DNA of 58,607 nucleotides from NCBI GenBank assembly GCA_905479865.1, contig CAJQOD010000017.1, positions 1 to 58,607 of the forward strand. The letters are read 5' to 3'. The stretch is from an uncultured Rickettsiaceae bacterium. Its GTDB lineage: Bacteria > Pseudomonadota > Alphaproteobacteria > Rickettsiales > Rickettsiaceae. Below the pieces are notes generated by a model, which did not search any database, was not told where the DNA came from, and was given only the letters and a program-made list of their open reading frames with translations. A program made the position numbers and the translations under genes. Below are positions 9,535 through 19,148 of the stretch, piece by piece (positions within the stretch are counted from its first letter, which is position 1; every line of letters starts with the position of its first letter).

Positions 9535-10241
9535 TGCTAAAATTACTTACCCCGAATTTCTTCATTAAAGCTGAAAGATTGCTAATACCGATATTATTAC
9601 TGGCATTACCCGGTATTTTAGGTATCGGCCTGTATTATGCTCTATTTTCTTCACCACCAGACTATCAACAAGGCGAGATGGTTCGGGTTATGTATGTACA
9701 TGTTCCGGCTGCCTGGATGAGTCTGGGAATCTATAGTTTTATGGCTGCGTGCAGCTTTTCTGCGCTGGTGTGGAAAACCAGAATGTCCTATATTTTAGCA
9801 GTAGCTGCTGCTCCGATTGGAACTATATTTGCTCTAATTACCTTGGTAACCGGATGCATCTGGGGTAAGCCAATCTGGGGCGCGTGGTGGGTGTGGGATG
9901 CACGTCTGACTTCAATGCTAGTATTATTTTTATTATATGTCAGCTATATGGCCATTATTAATAGCGGTTCCAATATATTACGCGCTGAAAAACCGGCATC
10001 CGTTATGGCTTTAATTGGTTTTATCAATATTCCTATCGTCAAATTTTCTGTGGATATCTGGTATAGCCTGCATCAACCGGCAAGTATATTGAAAATGGGT
10101 GGTCCATCTATTCACAGCTCCATGTTGCTGCCACTTATGATAATGTTTGCCGGCTTTATTATATATTTTATGTTAACATTATTGATGCAAACCAGAGTAA
10201 TAATGAATAAGCTAAAATATAATTATGAAAAGAAGAGCTGA
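9534..10241 (+). CDS. ccmC: heme exporter / cytochrome c maturation protein CcmC
   Basis: 235-residue inner-membrane protein with six predicted helices. It carries the tryptophan-rich heme-handling motif WGAWWVWDARLTS (about residues 119-131) between two conserved histidines, one in MYVHVPAAWMS and one in WYSLHQPAS. In the CcmABCD system it transfers heme to CcmE in the periplasm for c-type cytochrome assembly. Other ccm genes are not in the window, a scattered arrangement typical of Rickettsiales. It is coupled to pgeF upstream; fdxA starts immediately after its stop. Confidence 0.92.
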   Translation: MLKLLTPNFFIKAERLLIPILLLALPGILGIGLYYALFSSPPDYQQGEMVRVMYVHVPAAWMSLGIYSFMAACSFSALVWKTRMSYILAVAAAPIGTIFALITLVTGCIWGKPIWGAWWVWDARLTSMLVLFLLYVSYMAIINSGSNILRAEKPASVMALIGFINIPIVKFSVDIWYSLHQPASILKMGGPSIHSSMLLPLMIMFAGFIIYFMLTLLMQTRVIMNKLKYNYEKKS

Positions 10242-10556
10242 ATGACTTATGTCGTAACAGATGAATGTATTAAATGTAAATATACTGATTGCGTGGAAGT
10301 ATGCCCTGTTGACTGTTTCTACGAAGATGAATTAATGCTTGCTATCAACCCTGATGAATGTATTGATTGCGGTGTTTGCGTTCCTGAATGTCCTATTGAT
10401 GCGATTAAGGAAGAGTCGCCGGATTTAATAAAATGGCTTGAAATCAACAAAGAAATTTCAGATAAAGGAATAAACATCACACTCCAGAAGAATCCTCTGC
10501 CAAATGCAGATAAATACAAGGACGAGAAAAACAAGTACGAAAAATATATGAAATAA
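10242..10556 (+). CDS. fdxA: seven-iron ferredoxin (FdxA type)
   Basis: 104-residue soluble electron carrier. The N-terminal segment [18 protein letters not shown] supplies ligands for the 3Fe-4S cluster, and [16 protein letters not shown] those for the 4Fe-4S cluster. The C-terminal extension of about 45 residues ([16 protein letters not shown]) is characteristic of alphaproteobacterial and Azotobacter-type FdxA. It follows the ccmC stop directly, so these two genes for heme and electron-transfer functions form one unit. Confidence 0.93.
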   Translation: MTYVVTDECIKCKYTDCVEVCPVDCFYEDELMLAINPDECIDCGVCVPECPIDAIKEESPDLIKWLEINKEISDKGINITLQKNPLPNADKYKDEKNKYEKYMK

Positions 10557-10603
10557 TACCGATATTCATTATCCTATGCAGGTACCACACTTACTAATTA
10601 CAA

Positions 10604-11371
10604 TCAACTCTGACTGCCCAACACTTCCTCAATCGAATTACAAATTATCTGCAAATCTTCGTCTCTTGAGAGAGAATGGTTTGCACCTTTGAGCAATTTT
10701 ATGACAACTTCATTGCCTACTATCTTTTCTGCCAGTCGCTGAGAAATACTATACGGCACATCTGCATCTTTCATACCATGAATTAAATGTACTAGGCAAG
10801 AAATTTCAATGTGTTTTTCAGTTAATAATAAATGTTTTCTACCGTCTAAAATTAGTTTGTAACTGATCGGGTATGCATGGCTACAATTCGGATCCGCACC
10901 ACTAACTTCCGCTACACCTTCTGCTTTTAATACAGCCTGCTTTCTGGGCGTAATTTTATTCCAAATCAATTCTTCCGTAAAATCAGGCGCAGATGAAATT
11001 CCTACCATACCAATAATTTTTTCAGGATACTTAATGGCACCCAGCGTGGTAATCCAGCTTCCCATACTCGAGCCAACAAGCAGTACCGGCCCGTCTGACA
11101 GCTTACTTATTACCAGGCTCAATCCCTCAAGCCAGCTACTTATGGTTTCATCTACGAACTGACCTGAAGCCAGGCCATGACCAAAATTATCAAACCTGAT
11201 AAAGTTATAATCCCGCCACTTACAGTATTTTTCAATATATACAGCCTTTGCACCATTCATATCTGACATCAGGCCATGATGAAAAACAACATAAGGTGCT
11301 TTCTTTTTATTAGCATTCAGTTTATAATAGGCAACAAACTTTTCTTTATTTTTGGTATATAAAATGTTCAT
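10604..11371 (-). CDS. alpha/beta hydrolase
   Basis: 255 residues with a complete catalytic triad pattern: oxyanion loop FHHGLMSDM, nucleophile elbow VGSSMGSW (Ser near residue 98), an acid in HGMKDADVPYS, and the catalytic His in GANHSLSR near the C-terminus. The arrangement is that of the serine aminopeptidase/esterase (Hydrolase_4) group. The substrate is unknown. It converges on fdxA with a 47-base gap and is divergent from the glycosyltransferase gene with 26 bases between the starts. Confidence 0.8.
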   Translation of the reverse strand: MNILYTKNKEKFVAYYKLNANKKKAPYVVFHHGLMSDMNGAKAVYIEKYCKWRDYNFIRFDNFGHGLASGQFVDETISSWLEGLSLVISKLSDGPVLLVGSSMGSWITTLGAIKYPEKIIGMVGISSAPDFTEELIWNKITPRKQAVLKAEGVAEVSGADPNCSHAYPISYKLILDGRKHLLLTEKHIEISCLVHLIHGMKDADVPYSISQRLAEKIVGNEVVIKLLKGANHSLSRDEDLQIICNSIEEVLGSQS

Positions 11372-11397
11372 ATATCTTTAAATATCAGGGATAATTT

Positions 11398-12576
11398 ATG
11401 GCTATAGATAAAAAATATCACAAAAAAACCATTCTGCAAGTTGTGCCTGCACTTATCTCCGGAGGTGTTGAACGTGGTACGCTGGAAATTGCCAAAAAGA
11501 TCGTGGATTCCGGTAATAATTCAATCGTAATCTCTGCAGGCGGTCCTCTTGTAGAACCGCTGGAAAAATCCGGCTCAAAACACATTATTATGAATGTTGC
11601 AAGCAAAAATCCCTTTACTATATGGCGTAATGCACGAAAAATTGCTAACGTGATTCGTGATAATAATGTTGACATCGTACATGCAAGATCACGCGCTCCT
11701 GCCTGGAGCTGCTATATGTCGGCAAAAGCTACCGGAATCCATCTAATCACTACGTTTCATGGTGTATATAATTTCAAAAATAGTCTTAAAAAATTATATA
11801 ATAGCGTTATGACAAAAGGTCACAATGTTATTGCTGTTTCAAACTTTATAAAAAAACACATTACCGATAGTTATAAAATTGACGAAAACAAAATTACTGT
11901 TATTCACCGCGGAGTTAATCACCATGAATTTTCTCAAGACAAACTCTCAGATAACATGCTTGAGGCTTTTAGAGAAAAATATAATGTCCCAACTGACACT
12001 CCGGTGATATTACTCCCATCTCGAATGACTAAGTGGAAAGGACATCTGGTATTGGTTGATGCTCTGGAAAAAATCAAGCATTTGAATTTTTACTGCATTA
12101 TGGCAGGCGACCTTGCAAAACATCCAACTTATGTTATGCGCATTAAGGATAAAATTCATAAATATAAAATGCAAAGCCAGATTCAACTATTTGGCAATGA
12201 ACCAAATATGATTGGCCTGTATGGCATTGCAGATATCGTGCTATCTACTTCAATCGAACCTGAAGCATTTGGAAGAACCATAATAGAAGCTCAATCAATG
12301 GAAAAAATGGTGATTGCAACAAATATTGGCGGTGCTGCAGAAACTATTCAGGATGGCATCACCGGATTTCATGTGACGCCAAACAACAGCGAGGAACTCG
12401 CAAAGAAAATTGAGTATTGCCTAACAATCATTGGCTCTACGCAAGCGAAAAAAATCACTGACAAAGCAAGAAAAAATGCCGGTAAAAATTTCTCACTGGA
12501 TTTCATGCTAAAAAATACACTTTCCATCTATGATAAAGTAAAATCAAATAGGGGAGTACATAACAGTTATAATTAA
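11398..12576 (+). CDS. GT4-family glycosyltransferase
   Basis: 392 residues with two Rossmann-like domains. The N-terminal acceptor domain begins LQVVPALISGGVERGTLEIA, with the GGxER motif common in GT4 enzymes. The C-terminal nucleotide-sugar domain has LLPSRMTKWKGH and the EX7E motif in EAFGRTIIEA (near residue 290). It is probably cytoplasmic or membrane-associated and acts in LPS or other envelope glycan synthesis; the donor and acceptor cannot be predicted. It stands alone. A weak hairpin (AAGGG/CCCTT near 12675-12692) lies downstream without a clear T tract. Confidence 0.85.
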   Translation: MAIDKKYHKKTILQVVPALISGGVERGTLEIAKKIVDSGNNSIVISAGGPLVEPLEKSGSKHIIMNVASKNPFTIWRNARKIANVIRDNNVDIVHARSRAPAWSCYMSAKATGIHLITTFHGVYNFKNSLKKLYNSVMTKGHNVIAVSNFIKKHITDSYKIDENKITVIHRGVNHHEFSQDKLSDNMLEAFREKYNVPTDTPVILLPSRMTKWKGHLVLVDALEKIKHLNFYCIMAGDLAKHPTYVMRIKDKIHKYKMQSQIQLFGNEPNMIGLYGIADIVLSTSIEPEAFGRTIIEAQSMEKMVIATNIGGAAETIQDGITGFHVTPNNSEELAKKIEYCLTIIGSTQAKKITDKARKNAGKNFSLDFMLKNTLSIYDKVKSNRGVHNSYN

Positions 12577-12772
12577 CTTCATATATTATTGACTCATCTG
12601 AACTTCCCTATCTAATTCAAACATCTAGCTGCATATTTTAATACAAGTTAAATGAACCGAAAGACTATTATCTGAAGGGATTTTTACCCTTATAAACCTA
12701 CACTTCAATAAATTGCAAAATATTTGACAGCACGACGTTTTTCATGGTAGAAGACAGTGACTTAAATTATGT

Positions 12773-12859
12773 GCCTCTGTGGTGGAATTGGTAGACACGA
12801 CAGATTCAAAATCTGTTGCTCTTTGGGGCGTGCCGGTTCAATTCCGGCCAGAGGTACCA
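12773..12859 (+). tRNA. tRNA-Leu (anticodon CAA)
   Basis: 87 nt including an encoded CCA at 12857-12859. The acceptor stem GCCTCTG pairs with CAGAGGT with a terminal G-U. The D arm is TGGTGGAATTGGTAGACAC. The anticodon stem ACAGA/TCTGT encloses loop TTCAAAA, giving anticodon CAA. A long variable arm is followed by the T arm GCCGGTTCAATTCCGGC. It reads UUG codons. The long variable arm and G-rich D loop are typical of tRNA-Leu. Confidence 0.96.
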
Positions 12860-12872
12860 TTTATTTCCCAAA

Positions 12873-13811
12873 TTACTGTTTACTATTTTTCCCGAGCGGA
12901 TGACATTCCTGTAGTGTTTTCTTCAGATGCCCTGTTTGAACATGCGTATATATCTGGGTAGTGCTGATATCTGCATGTCCCAGCAACTCCTGAATTACAC
13001 GAAGATCTGCGCCACCTTCCAGCAGATGCGAAGCAAAGCTATGACGCAAAACATGTGGAGATATAACGTCGGGATCCAGGCCACTTTTAAGTGCAACTTT
13101 TTTTAAAGCCTGAGCAAAATTTTGCCGGGTCATATAGCCTTTAGCAGCACTACTTGCAAAAAAATATGTTTTAGCTAGCTGTGATTTAGATTTACAGAAT
13201 AATTCCCTTATCTTTAAATATTCCTCAATGACAAGTTTGGATTTATCATTAATAACCACTATTCTTTCTTTTCCGCCTTTGCCTTTGACTGCGAAGGTTT
13301 TTCTAACTCCAGAGGCGTTATATCCGCTTGTGATATCAACAAGTTTCAGGGAAACCAGCTCGCTGACCCTGAGGCCGCTAGCATAAATTAGATGAATCAT
13401 CGCACTAAGACGAATCCCTTCGGGAGAATTATCATTATTACAAAATTCCAATAAGCTTCTCATATTATCGATAGACAAAACCGAGGGTAGTTTATTGCTA
13501 TATTTAGGCAAATCCACAATAAGAGTTGGGTTATAATCAGTATGGTATTCGCTAATTAGGAAGTTATAGTAGCTCTTGAGCGTAGAAATTTTTCGATTAA
13601 TTGAACGGGACGATATCTGCTTTGATGCAAGAGAGGTAATATATTTATCAATATCATCGGAAGAAACTGATAATTCAGCAATCTTATTTCGAGATAAAAA
13701 TTCCTGAAAATCTAATAAATCACGCTTATAGCTGAGTAAAGAATTTTCAGCAATTCCTCGCTCAGCAAGAGTCATTTCTAAAAATTGTTCAATATATTGC
13801 ATATCATCCAA
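12873..13811 (-). CDS. xerD: tyrosine recombinase XerD
   Basis: 312 residues, typical for Xer recombinases. It has an N-terminal SAM-like core-binding domain (about 1-95) and a catalytic domain with R148 (ASGLRVSEL), H253 and R256 ([11 protein letters not shown]), H279 ([11 protein letters not shown]) and the nucleophile Y288 (IYTHV). The signature GGADLR and the ending CHPLG favour XerD over XerC. With XerC it resolves chromosome dimers at dif; no dif-like site was identified here. The gene lies between two tRNA genes, 13 bases from tRNA-Leu and 9 bases from tRNA-Cys. Confidence 0.9.
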   Translation of the reverse strand: MDDMQYIEQFLEMTLAERGIAENSLLSYKRDLLDFQEFLSRNKIAELSVSSDDIDKYITSLASKQISSRSINRKISTLKSYYNFLISEYHTDYNPTLIVDLPKYSNKLPSVLSIDNMRSLLEFCNNDNSPEGIRLSAMIHLIYASGLRVSELVSLKLVDITSGYNASGVRKTFAVKGKGGKERIVVINDKSKLVIEEYLKIRELFCKSKSQLAKTYFFASSAAKGYMTRQNFAQALKKVALKSGLDPDVISPHVLRHSFASHLLEGGADLRVIQELLGHADISTTQIYTHVQTGHLKKTLQECHPLGKNSKQ

Positions 13812-13820
13812 AGTTATAAT

Positions 13821-13895
13821 TGGAGGCCAGAGCCGGAATCGAACCGGCGAATAGAGGATTTGCAGTCCCCGGCATTACCACTTTGCTACCTGGCC
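13821..13895 (-). tRNA. tRNA-Cys (anticodon GCA)
   Basis: 75 nt on the minus strand with encoded CCA at 13821-13823. Acceptor GGCCAGG begins at 13895. The anticodon loop CTGCAAA, flanked by GGGGA and TCCTC, gives anticodon GCA. The T arm is GCCGGTTCGATTCCGGC. It lies immediately upstream of xerD on the same strand and may share its transcript. Confidence 0.95.
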
Positions 13896-14056
13896 ATATA
13901 GATATAGCGATGCATAGTTTGTAATCAAATTTCGTAAAAGAAGCAATAAGAAAATTCTATTTCATTCATAGCTCTCCCATGACATTTTATGTATGAATTC
14001 ACCATTTTGATAGAAAAAGAGGGAAAATGTTCGAATATTATTCAAGCCCCTTATTT

Positions 14057-14090
14057 AAAAACGCCCCAAAGACAATTTGAGGCGTTTTTA
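14057..14090 (-). terminator. rho-independent terminator after pnp
   Basis: AAAAACGCC at 14057-14065 and GGCGTTTTT at 14081-14089 form a 9-bp stem, extended inward by CAAA/TTTG pairing around a short loop. It is flanked by T tracts in both orientations. It lies 52 bases beyond the pnp stop on the minus strand, so it most likely ends the truB-rpsO-pnp transcript. No plus-strand gene ends here. Confidence 0.7.
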
Positions 14091-14141
14091 GCATTAATTT
14101 TATAAGTTAAAATAAACACTATACTTAAATAAAAGACGTAA

Positions 14142-16382
14142 TTAGTTGAAATATTTGCGTTCTTTTACGTCACCCTCATAAGCATCGGATTTTTTGTTCT
14201 TCCATTTTTTAGCAACTTCACGCGTCTCGCCTTTCCCTTTATTGTCAGGTTCTTTTGCCAGCGGTTTTTCCCTGTCTTTTTTAGGAGCCGGTTTTTGCGG
14301 CACACCTTCTGCATCAGCATTTTTGATAGTCAGCTTACCTTTGCCACGTTCAAAACCAATTAGTTTAACTTTGACTTTTTGACCTTCATTTAAAGCACCT
14401 GAGACTGATTCAATTCTTTCATGCGCAATTTCACTAATATGCACAAAGCCATCACGACTGCTTGAATAATTCACGAATGCTCCAGCATCAAGTATCTTAA
14501 CAACCGTACCTTCAAAAACATCTCCAACCTCAGGGTCGATTGCTATTTCCTTGACTCTGGCAACAGCAGCATCAAGTTTGTCTTTGCCAACTGCAGATAC
14601 TGAAACTTTGCCTTCATCTGTTATGTCAATTTTTGCACCGGTTGTATCACAAATATCCCTGATCACTTTACCTCCAGGGCCGATGATTTCACGAATTTTA
14701 TCTTTATTTACCATGAATGATACAATTACCGGCGCATTATTGCTTATCTCAGAATTTGATTTAATTGCCAAAGCCATCTTGCCTAAAATGTGAATACGAC
14801 CGTCTCTTGCCTGTTCTAAAGCTTTACCCATAATCTCAAAAGTAATGCCTGCAACCTTAATATCCATCTGCAGTGCTGTTACACCGTCGCTGCTACCGGC
14901 AACTTTGAAATCCATGTCGCCTAAATGATCTTCGTCAGCAATTATGTCCGATAAGACCAGAAATTGATCCTTCTCTTTGATTAGACCCATAGCAATTCCA
15001 GAAATAGGAGATTTCATAGGCACGCCTGCATCCATCATTGACATTGAACCACCACAAACAGTTGCCATGGAAGATGACCCGTTTGATTCAGATATCTCTG
15101 ATACAACTCTTATTGTGTAAGGGAAAGCATCTTTAGCCGGCAGAGCTCTTTTCAAGGCTCTCCACGCTAGTTTACCATGCCCAACTTCACGTCTGCTTGG
15201 AGCGCGCAGCGGTGTTACTTCACCAACAGAATATGGAGGAAAAAGGTAATTAAGTAAAAAGCTTTCCTTATACTCGCCTTCTATGCCGTCAATGATTTGC
15301 TCATCCTGCCCCGTGCCAAGTGTAGTTGAGACTATGCCTTGAGTTTCACCTCTAGTAAATAGAGCAGAACCGTGAGTACATGGAAATAGTGATACCTCAC
15401 ATTCAATCGCTCTGATTTCATCAGGCTTTCTACCATCAATTCTTGTTTGCTTGGTTAATGTATCGGCACGTAGTACTTCTGCTTTTACAGCAGATAGTAC
15501 AAAATCTACTTGTAGCTGCGTATATTGTTCATCTTTTGTAAAACGCTCTTTCATCGCAGTTGATATAGTATCAATGGCTCCGTAGCGATCCTGTTTTGCT
15601 TTTAGCGCGAAGGCTGCTGTGATATCATCCTTTGTAAGGCTACGTATTTCATCCTTCAGCTCTTTTGGAAATAACTCATTAGTTTCCCATGCCGGCTTGC
15701 CTGCTTCTGCTTTTAATTCCTCGATCATCCTGATCACCGGTTGGAAGCCATCATGTCCAAACTTAACTGCCTCCAGCATTTGTGCTTCTGTCAGGAAATC
15801 AGCTTCTGATTCGACCATCATCACAGAATCTTTAGTACCGGCAACAATCAAATCAAGTCTGCTATCTTTTAATTCTTCAATTGATGGATTTAATATAAGT
15901 TTGTCATCAATCATTCCCACTCTACTTGCGGCAATAACTTCCAGGAATGGTACACCGGAAATAGCTAGTGCTGCTGATGCGCCAATCAATGCTAAAATAT
16001 CAGTATTAAAACGTGCGTCAAAAGAGTGGACAGTGCAAAGCACTTGGGTTTCATTGAAAAAACCTGAGTGAAATAGTGGTCTGATCGGGCGATCAATAAG
16101 TCTTGATACCAAAATTTCCTTTTCGCTTCTCCCGCTTTCTCTCTTAAAAAAACCACCCGGTATCTTACCGGCAGCGTATGCTTTTTCCTGATAATGTACA
16201 GTAAGTGGAAAGAAATTCATGCCGTCTTTAGCTTTTTTGGCACTAACTGCTGTACATTGCACAACAGAATCACCCATTTTGACCATAACTGCTCCATCTG
16301 CCTGCCTAGCAATCTTGCCGGTTGACAGTTCTAGTGTTTCGCCATTCCAGTCAGTTTTTTTTATTATTTCATTAAACATCAA
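14142..16382 (-). CDS. pnp: polyribonucleotide nucleotidyltransferase (PNPase)
   Basis: 746 residues, the usual size for PNPase. It performs 3'-to-5' phosphorolytic RNA degradation and works in the RNA degradosome. Two RNase PH domains are recognisable (first near residues 10-230, second near 320-550, containing [14 protein letters not shown] and [13 protein letters not shown]). These are followed by a KH domain ([20 protein letters not shown]) and an S1 domain ([18 protein letters not shown]). The tail of about 50 residues is Lys-rich and low in complexity. Two adjacent Met codons offer alternative starts. It is last in the leftward truB-rpsO-pnp order. Confidence 0.97.
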   Translation of the reverse strand: MMFNEIIKKTDWNGETLELSTGKIARQADGAVMVKMGDSVVQCTAVSAKKAKDGMNFFPLTVHYQEKAYAAGKIPGGFFKRESGRSEKEILVSRLIDRPIRPLFHSGFFNETQVLCTVHSFDARFNTDILALIGASAALAISGVPFLEVIAASRVGMIDDKLILNPSIEELKDSRLDLIVAGTKDSVMMVESEADFLTEAQMLEAVKFGHDGFQPVIRMIEELKAEAGKPAWETNELFPKELKDEIRSLTKDDITAAFALKAKQDRYGAIDTISTAMKERFTKDEQYTQLQVDFVLSAVKAEVLRADTLTKQTRIDGRKPDEIRAIECEVSLFPCTHGSALFTRGETQGIVSTTLGTGQDEQIIDGIEGEYKESFLLNYLFPPYSVGEVTPLRAPSRREVGHGKLAWRALKRALPAKDAFPYTIRVVSEISESNGSSSMATVCGGSMSMMDAGVPMKSPISGIAMGLIKEKDQFLVLSDIIADEDHLGDMDFKVAGSSDGVTALQMDIKVAGITFEIMGKALEQARDGRIHILGKMALAIKSNSEISNNAPVIVSFMVNKDKIREIIGPGGKVIRDICDTTGAKIDITDEGKVSVSAVGKDKLDAAVARVKEIAIDPEVGDVFEGTVVKILDAGAFVNYSSSRDGFVHISEIAHERIESVSGALNEGQKVKVKLIGFERGKGKLTIKNADAEGVPQKPAPKKDREKPLAKEPDNKGKGETREVAKKWKNKKSDAYEGDVKERKYFN

Positions 16383-16726
16383 ATATTTACCTAATTTTAT
16401 TATTTATTTTTATCATATATAGTTTTCTGCTAACCGATAGCAGACTATCACGAAACTACAATAAAGAGAAATACTAAATGCACATTTGGCTATAGTACTT
16501 CCCCTTTATCCTCACAGTGCGTTATTCATCGGATTCAAAAAATTCACCTGACAATCCAGGTTAAAATTTTTCTTACCTTGAATAGCTGCTGTGATAATAT
16601 AAGTTGAAACACTATGACTTTAAAAAATCGTAGAATATATACCAAACTACCAAAAACTACAAAGCAGGGATTTGTTGCCCTTAAACAAAACAAGCAAACC
16701 CAATATAGACCTGCATTATATTGCTG
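16383..16726 (-). other. rpsO-pnp intergenic region with a leader hairpin
   Basis: 344 bases without a gene. A perfect 6-bp inverted repeat CTGCTA/TAGCAG with a 5-base loop sits at 16427-16443, about 45 bases upstream of the pnp start. It would form a hairpin in the pnp 5' leader. In E. coli a leader hairpin in this position is processed by RNase III in pnp autoregulation; a similar role here is only an analogy. A weak, bulged stem near 16680-16705 might attenuate rpsO transcription. Nothing else is recognisable. Confidence 0.35.
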
Positions 16727-17002
16727 CTACTTCCTTAAACCAAGTTTGTTGATTAAAGTGATATATCTATCCAGACTTTGCTTTTTTAAATAAGCAAGCA
16801 GTCTGCGCCGGCGTCCAACAAGCATTAAAAGCCCTCTTCTTGAAGAGAAATCTTTATGATTGTCTTTCAAGTGGTCAGTTAAATTCTTTATTCTTTCAGT
16901 TAAAACCGCACATTGCACCTCTACTGAACCTGTATCATTTTTAGCAGTAGCAAATTCCTGCATGAGCTTTGTTTTGCGCTCCTGTGTAATCGACATCGTC
17001 AT
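16727..17002 (-). CDS. rpsO: 30S ribosomal protein S15
   Basis: 91 residues. Family signatures are visible: [40 protein letters not shown] and [13 protein letters not shown]15 binds 16S rRNA at the junction of helices 20-22 and nucleates the 30S platform. It lies 6 bases downstream of truB, and pnp follows in the conserved truB-rpsO-pnp order. The initiator is the first Met; a second Met at residue 3 is an alternative. Confidence 0.97.
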   Translation of the reverse strand: MTMSITQERKTKLMQEFATAKNDTGSVEVQCAVLTERIKNLTDHLKDNHKDFSSRRGLLMLVGRRRRLLAYLKKQSLDRYITLINKLGLRK

Positions 17003-17008
17003 TCTCCT

Positions 17009-17896
17009 TTATCTATAATTAAAAACTCTTGATGATTTGAAGTTCCTATCAAACAAGCTACCAATGGCAACAATGTGGCCGTTGTTCCTGACCCAGACTA
17101 AATCGTAATTTTGATCATCGTCAAACTGACATTTTTGACCAAAACGAATTTGCTGAGTGCAGGTATCGCCTGCTTCAAGTACCGGGATGTCGTCTAGTAC
17201 ATCTTCAATCTTCAAGCACTTATCCTGGAGAAGCTTTGTTGCTTCTGCAAGGTTTATTTCTGCGTAACTGGAAATATCTATCGCTGTTTTAGCATCAAAC
17301 ATTCCAACTTTTAAGCGTCGCAATTCTATCACAAATCCTAAACTTTGCAAGGACAAAGAAATATCTTCTGCAAGCGTGCGGATATAGGTACCCTTCGAGC
17401 AGTCGCAAATATAGCTGGCAGCGCCTTGTTCCCCGTCATAATTCGTACATTTTAGGTCGTAGATATTAATGCTGCGCCCGGACAGCTGCACTTCCCTTCC
17501 TTCGCGTGCAAGTCTGTAGGCACGCCGGCCATTAATCTTGAGCGCAGAATATGCGGGAGGTATTTGCTCAATTATGCCCAGGAATTCAGCACATACCTGG
17601 TAACATTCCTCCTGGCCTGGTATATATTCTGTTGTTTCAATTACCTTACCGGCACTATCTGCTGTATCTGTTTTAGTGCCGAATTTTATGGTAAAAGCGT
17701 ATTGTTTTTTGGCATCAATCAGGATGCTGACAAGTTTAGTAGCCTCACCGATAGCAATAGGAAGTACGCCTTCTGCTTCCATATCCAGAGTACCGGTATG
17801 GCCGACTTTATCGCCTTTAAAGATGCGTTTGACCATAGAGACGGATTTCGCCGAGCTAATTCCACGTGGTTTATATATGTTTATCCAACCGTTCAT
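17009..17896 (-). CDS. truB: tRNA pseudouridine(55) synthase TruB
   Basis: 295 residues. It isomerises U55 in the T loop of tRNAs to pseudouridine. The catalytic motif [20 protein letters not shown] contains the nucleophilic Asp (D38). [20 protein letters not shown] and [12 protein letters not shown] are the other conserved TruB motifs. The N-terminal [15 protein letters not shown] is canonical. First gene of the truB-rpsO-pnp operon; a plus-strand frame across its 5' end is a shadow. Confidence 0.96.
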   Translation of the reverse strand: MNGWINIYKPRGISSAKSVSMVKRIFKGDKVGHTGTLDMEAEGVLPIAIGEATKLVSILIDAKKQYAFTIKFGTKTDTADSAGKVIETTEYIPGQEECYQVCAEFLGIIEQIPPAYSALKINGRRAYRLAREGREVQLSGRSINIYDLKCTNYDGEQGAASYICDCSKGTYIRTLAEDISLSLQSLGFVIELRRLKVGMFDAKTAIDISSYAEINLAEATKLLQDKCLKIEDVLDDIPVLEAGDTCTQQIRFGQKCQFDDDQNYDLVWVRNNGHIVAIGSLFDRNFKSSRVFNYR

Positions 17897-18387
17897 CTGT
17901 ATTTTCTGTTGTTTTAAAAATTATATCATTACATATGACGTTTTAAAAAAATTATCCATAAGTTTTTTAAAACCAAGACACCCGGCAATGCTCTTAAATA
18001 CTGAAATACCAAGTGGATTGAACACCATAAGAGGTCTTATAATGATAGTTTTTTGAAAATTTAGGCAATTCAAAAACTTTCTTAAGTTATCCTCTCCAAG
18101 AGATATTTTAAAGAAGCATTTAGTTAAGAATTTTTTATATTTAACACATGAATACTAAAGTTGTTCATGTTTAATACATTATGCTACAACTTCTCCAAAC
18201 AAACCTATGATTATTTTTATATACAAAGATTTTATTTGAAGTTGTGCTTCACTCAAACAGTACTTTTTACATTAAAAAAACAAAATTGCTTGTAAAAAAT
18301 AGTTGAATAAAAAATTATTTAGCTTACATTATCTAGTATGTTTATTATTATTATTTATTAATTATACTTAATTAAAAATTTATTTAT
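17897..18387. other. AT-rich intergenic region between truB and the ankyrin gene
   Basis: 491 bases between divergent genes, very AT-rich, without a convincing ORF. It must contain both promoters. An 8-bp inverted repeat ACAACTTC (18186-18193) and GAAGTTGT (18238-18245) is separated by 44 bases. TTGAAT followed 16 bases later by TACATT near 18302-18329 is a weak promoter candidate for the ankyrin gene. Nothing firmer can be assigned. Confidence 0.3.
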
Positions 18388-18981
18388 ATGATGCATTCAA
18401 AAACAAGTGACCGATATCCAAACCTGGATATGGTCAAACGTTATGTAGAAACAGGAGCTAACGTTAATTTTAAGAATAAGGATGGAGCTACTTCTTTACA
18501 TCTGGCAATTATGAACATAAAAGATCCCGAAGATCGTCTGGAAACAGTTAAATACTTGGTGAGCGCAGGAGCTGATGCTAACATTTTAAATCCGGATGGA
18601 TCGAATGCTTTACATCTGGCTGTACTTGAAGGCGATCTGGCACTGGTGCAGCTTGTAAACGATGCAGGAGCTCGTGTTGATAGCCAGACAGCAGATTATG
18701 GGCTTACCCCTCTACACATAGCAGTTGGTAAAGAAAACCTGCCAATAATTCAATATCTGGTAGAAACAGCAGGAGCTAGTGTCAGCGTACAAAACAATGG
18801 ACAGAATACAGCCTTTATGGAAGCACAGAGTCAGGGAAACCATGAAATTTCGCGATACCTGCTGGAACACGGAGCTAAATTACCACAAGGCGCAGAAATA
18901 CATCTGATCGCTTATGACAGCGAAGATAATACTGATATCACCGGCGATTCAAATTCAGATATTGATTGGGATGACATGTAA
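18388..18981 (+). CDS. ankyrin-repeat protein
   Basis: 197 residues made almost entirely of about five ankyrin repeats. The first is partial (MVKRYVETGANVNFKNK). Then come DGATSLHLAIMN, PDGSNALHLAVLEGD, YGLTPLHIAVGKENLP and GQNTAFMEAQSQGN, each followed by the helix-loop pattern ending in GA. The acidic C-terminal tail (about 20 residues, rich in Asp and Ser) is not repeat. There is no signal peptide or membrane segment. Ankyrin proteins are abundant in intracellular Rickettsiales, where some are secreted into host cells; secretion here is only inferred. It is a single gene ahead of ffh. Confidence 0.85.
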   Translation: MMHSKTSDRYPNLDMVKRYVETGANVNFKNKDGATSLHLAIMNIKDPEDRLETVKYLVSAGADANILNPDGSNALHLAVLEGDLALVQLVNDAGARVDSQTADYGLTPLHIAVGKENLPIIQYLVETAGASVSVQNNGQNTAFMEAQSQGNHEISRYLLEHGAKLPQGAEIHLIAYDSEDNTDITGDSNSDIDWDDM

Positions 18982-19148
18982 GCATCCTTGTTGCGATACA
19001 AATCCGAATTCAATTTATTTTTAGTATTTGATGTAGCATCTGACTCAGACTTACAAAGTGTGCTTACGGTATGGCTTGAATTTATAATTTTTTCGCCTAT
19101 TATTTGTAAACTATAAAAACAGTTTCAAATAAATTTGTCTGATAAAAC

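Noticed and set aside
12779-12961. 60-residue plus-strand ORF beginning MVELVDTTDSKSVALWG
   Set aside because: It is the typical false ORF produced by translating a tRNA-Leu gene, followed by xerD antisense sequence.
12873-13811. Phage or island integrase because it lies between two tRNA genes
   Set aside because: Length, motifs and the GGADLR and THV signatures fit housekeeping XerD, and no island genes or att repeats flank it.
17564-18056. Two overlapping plus-strand ORFs of 117 and 126 residues
   Set aside because: They are mostly antisense to truB with no recognisable domain.
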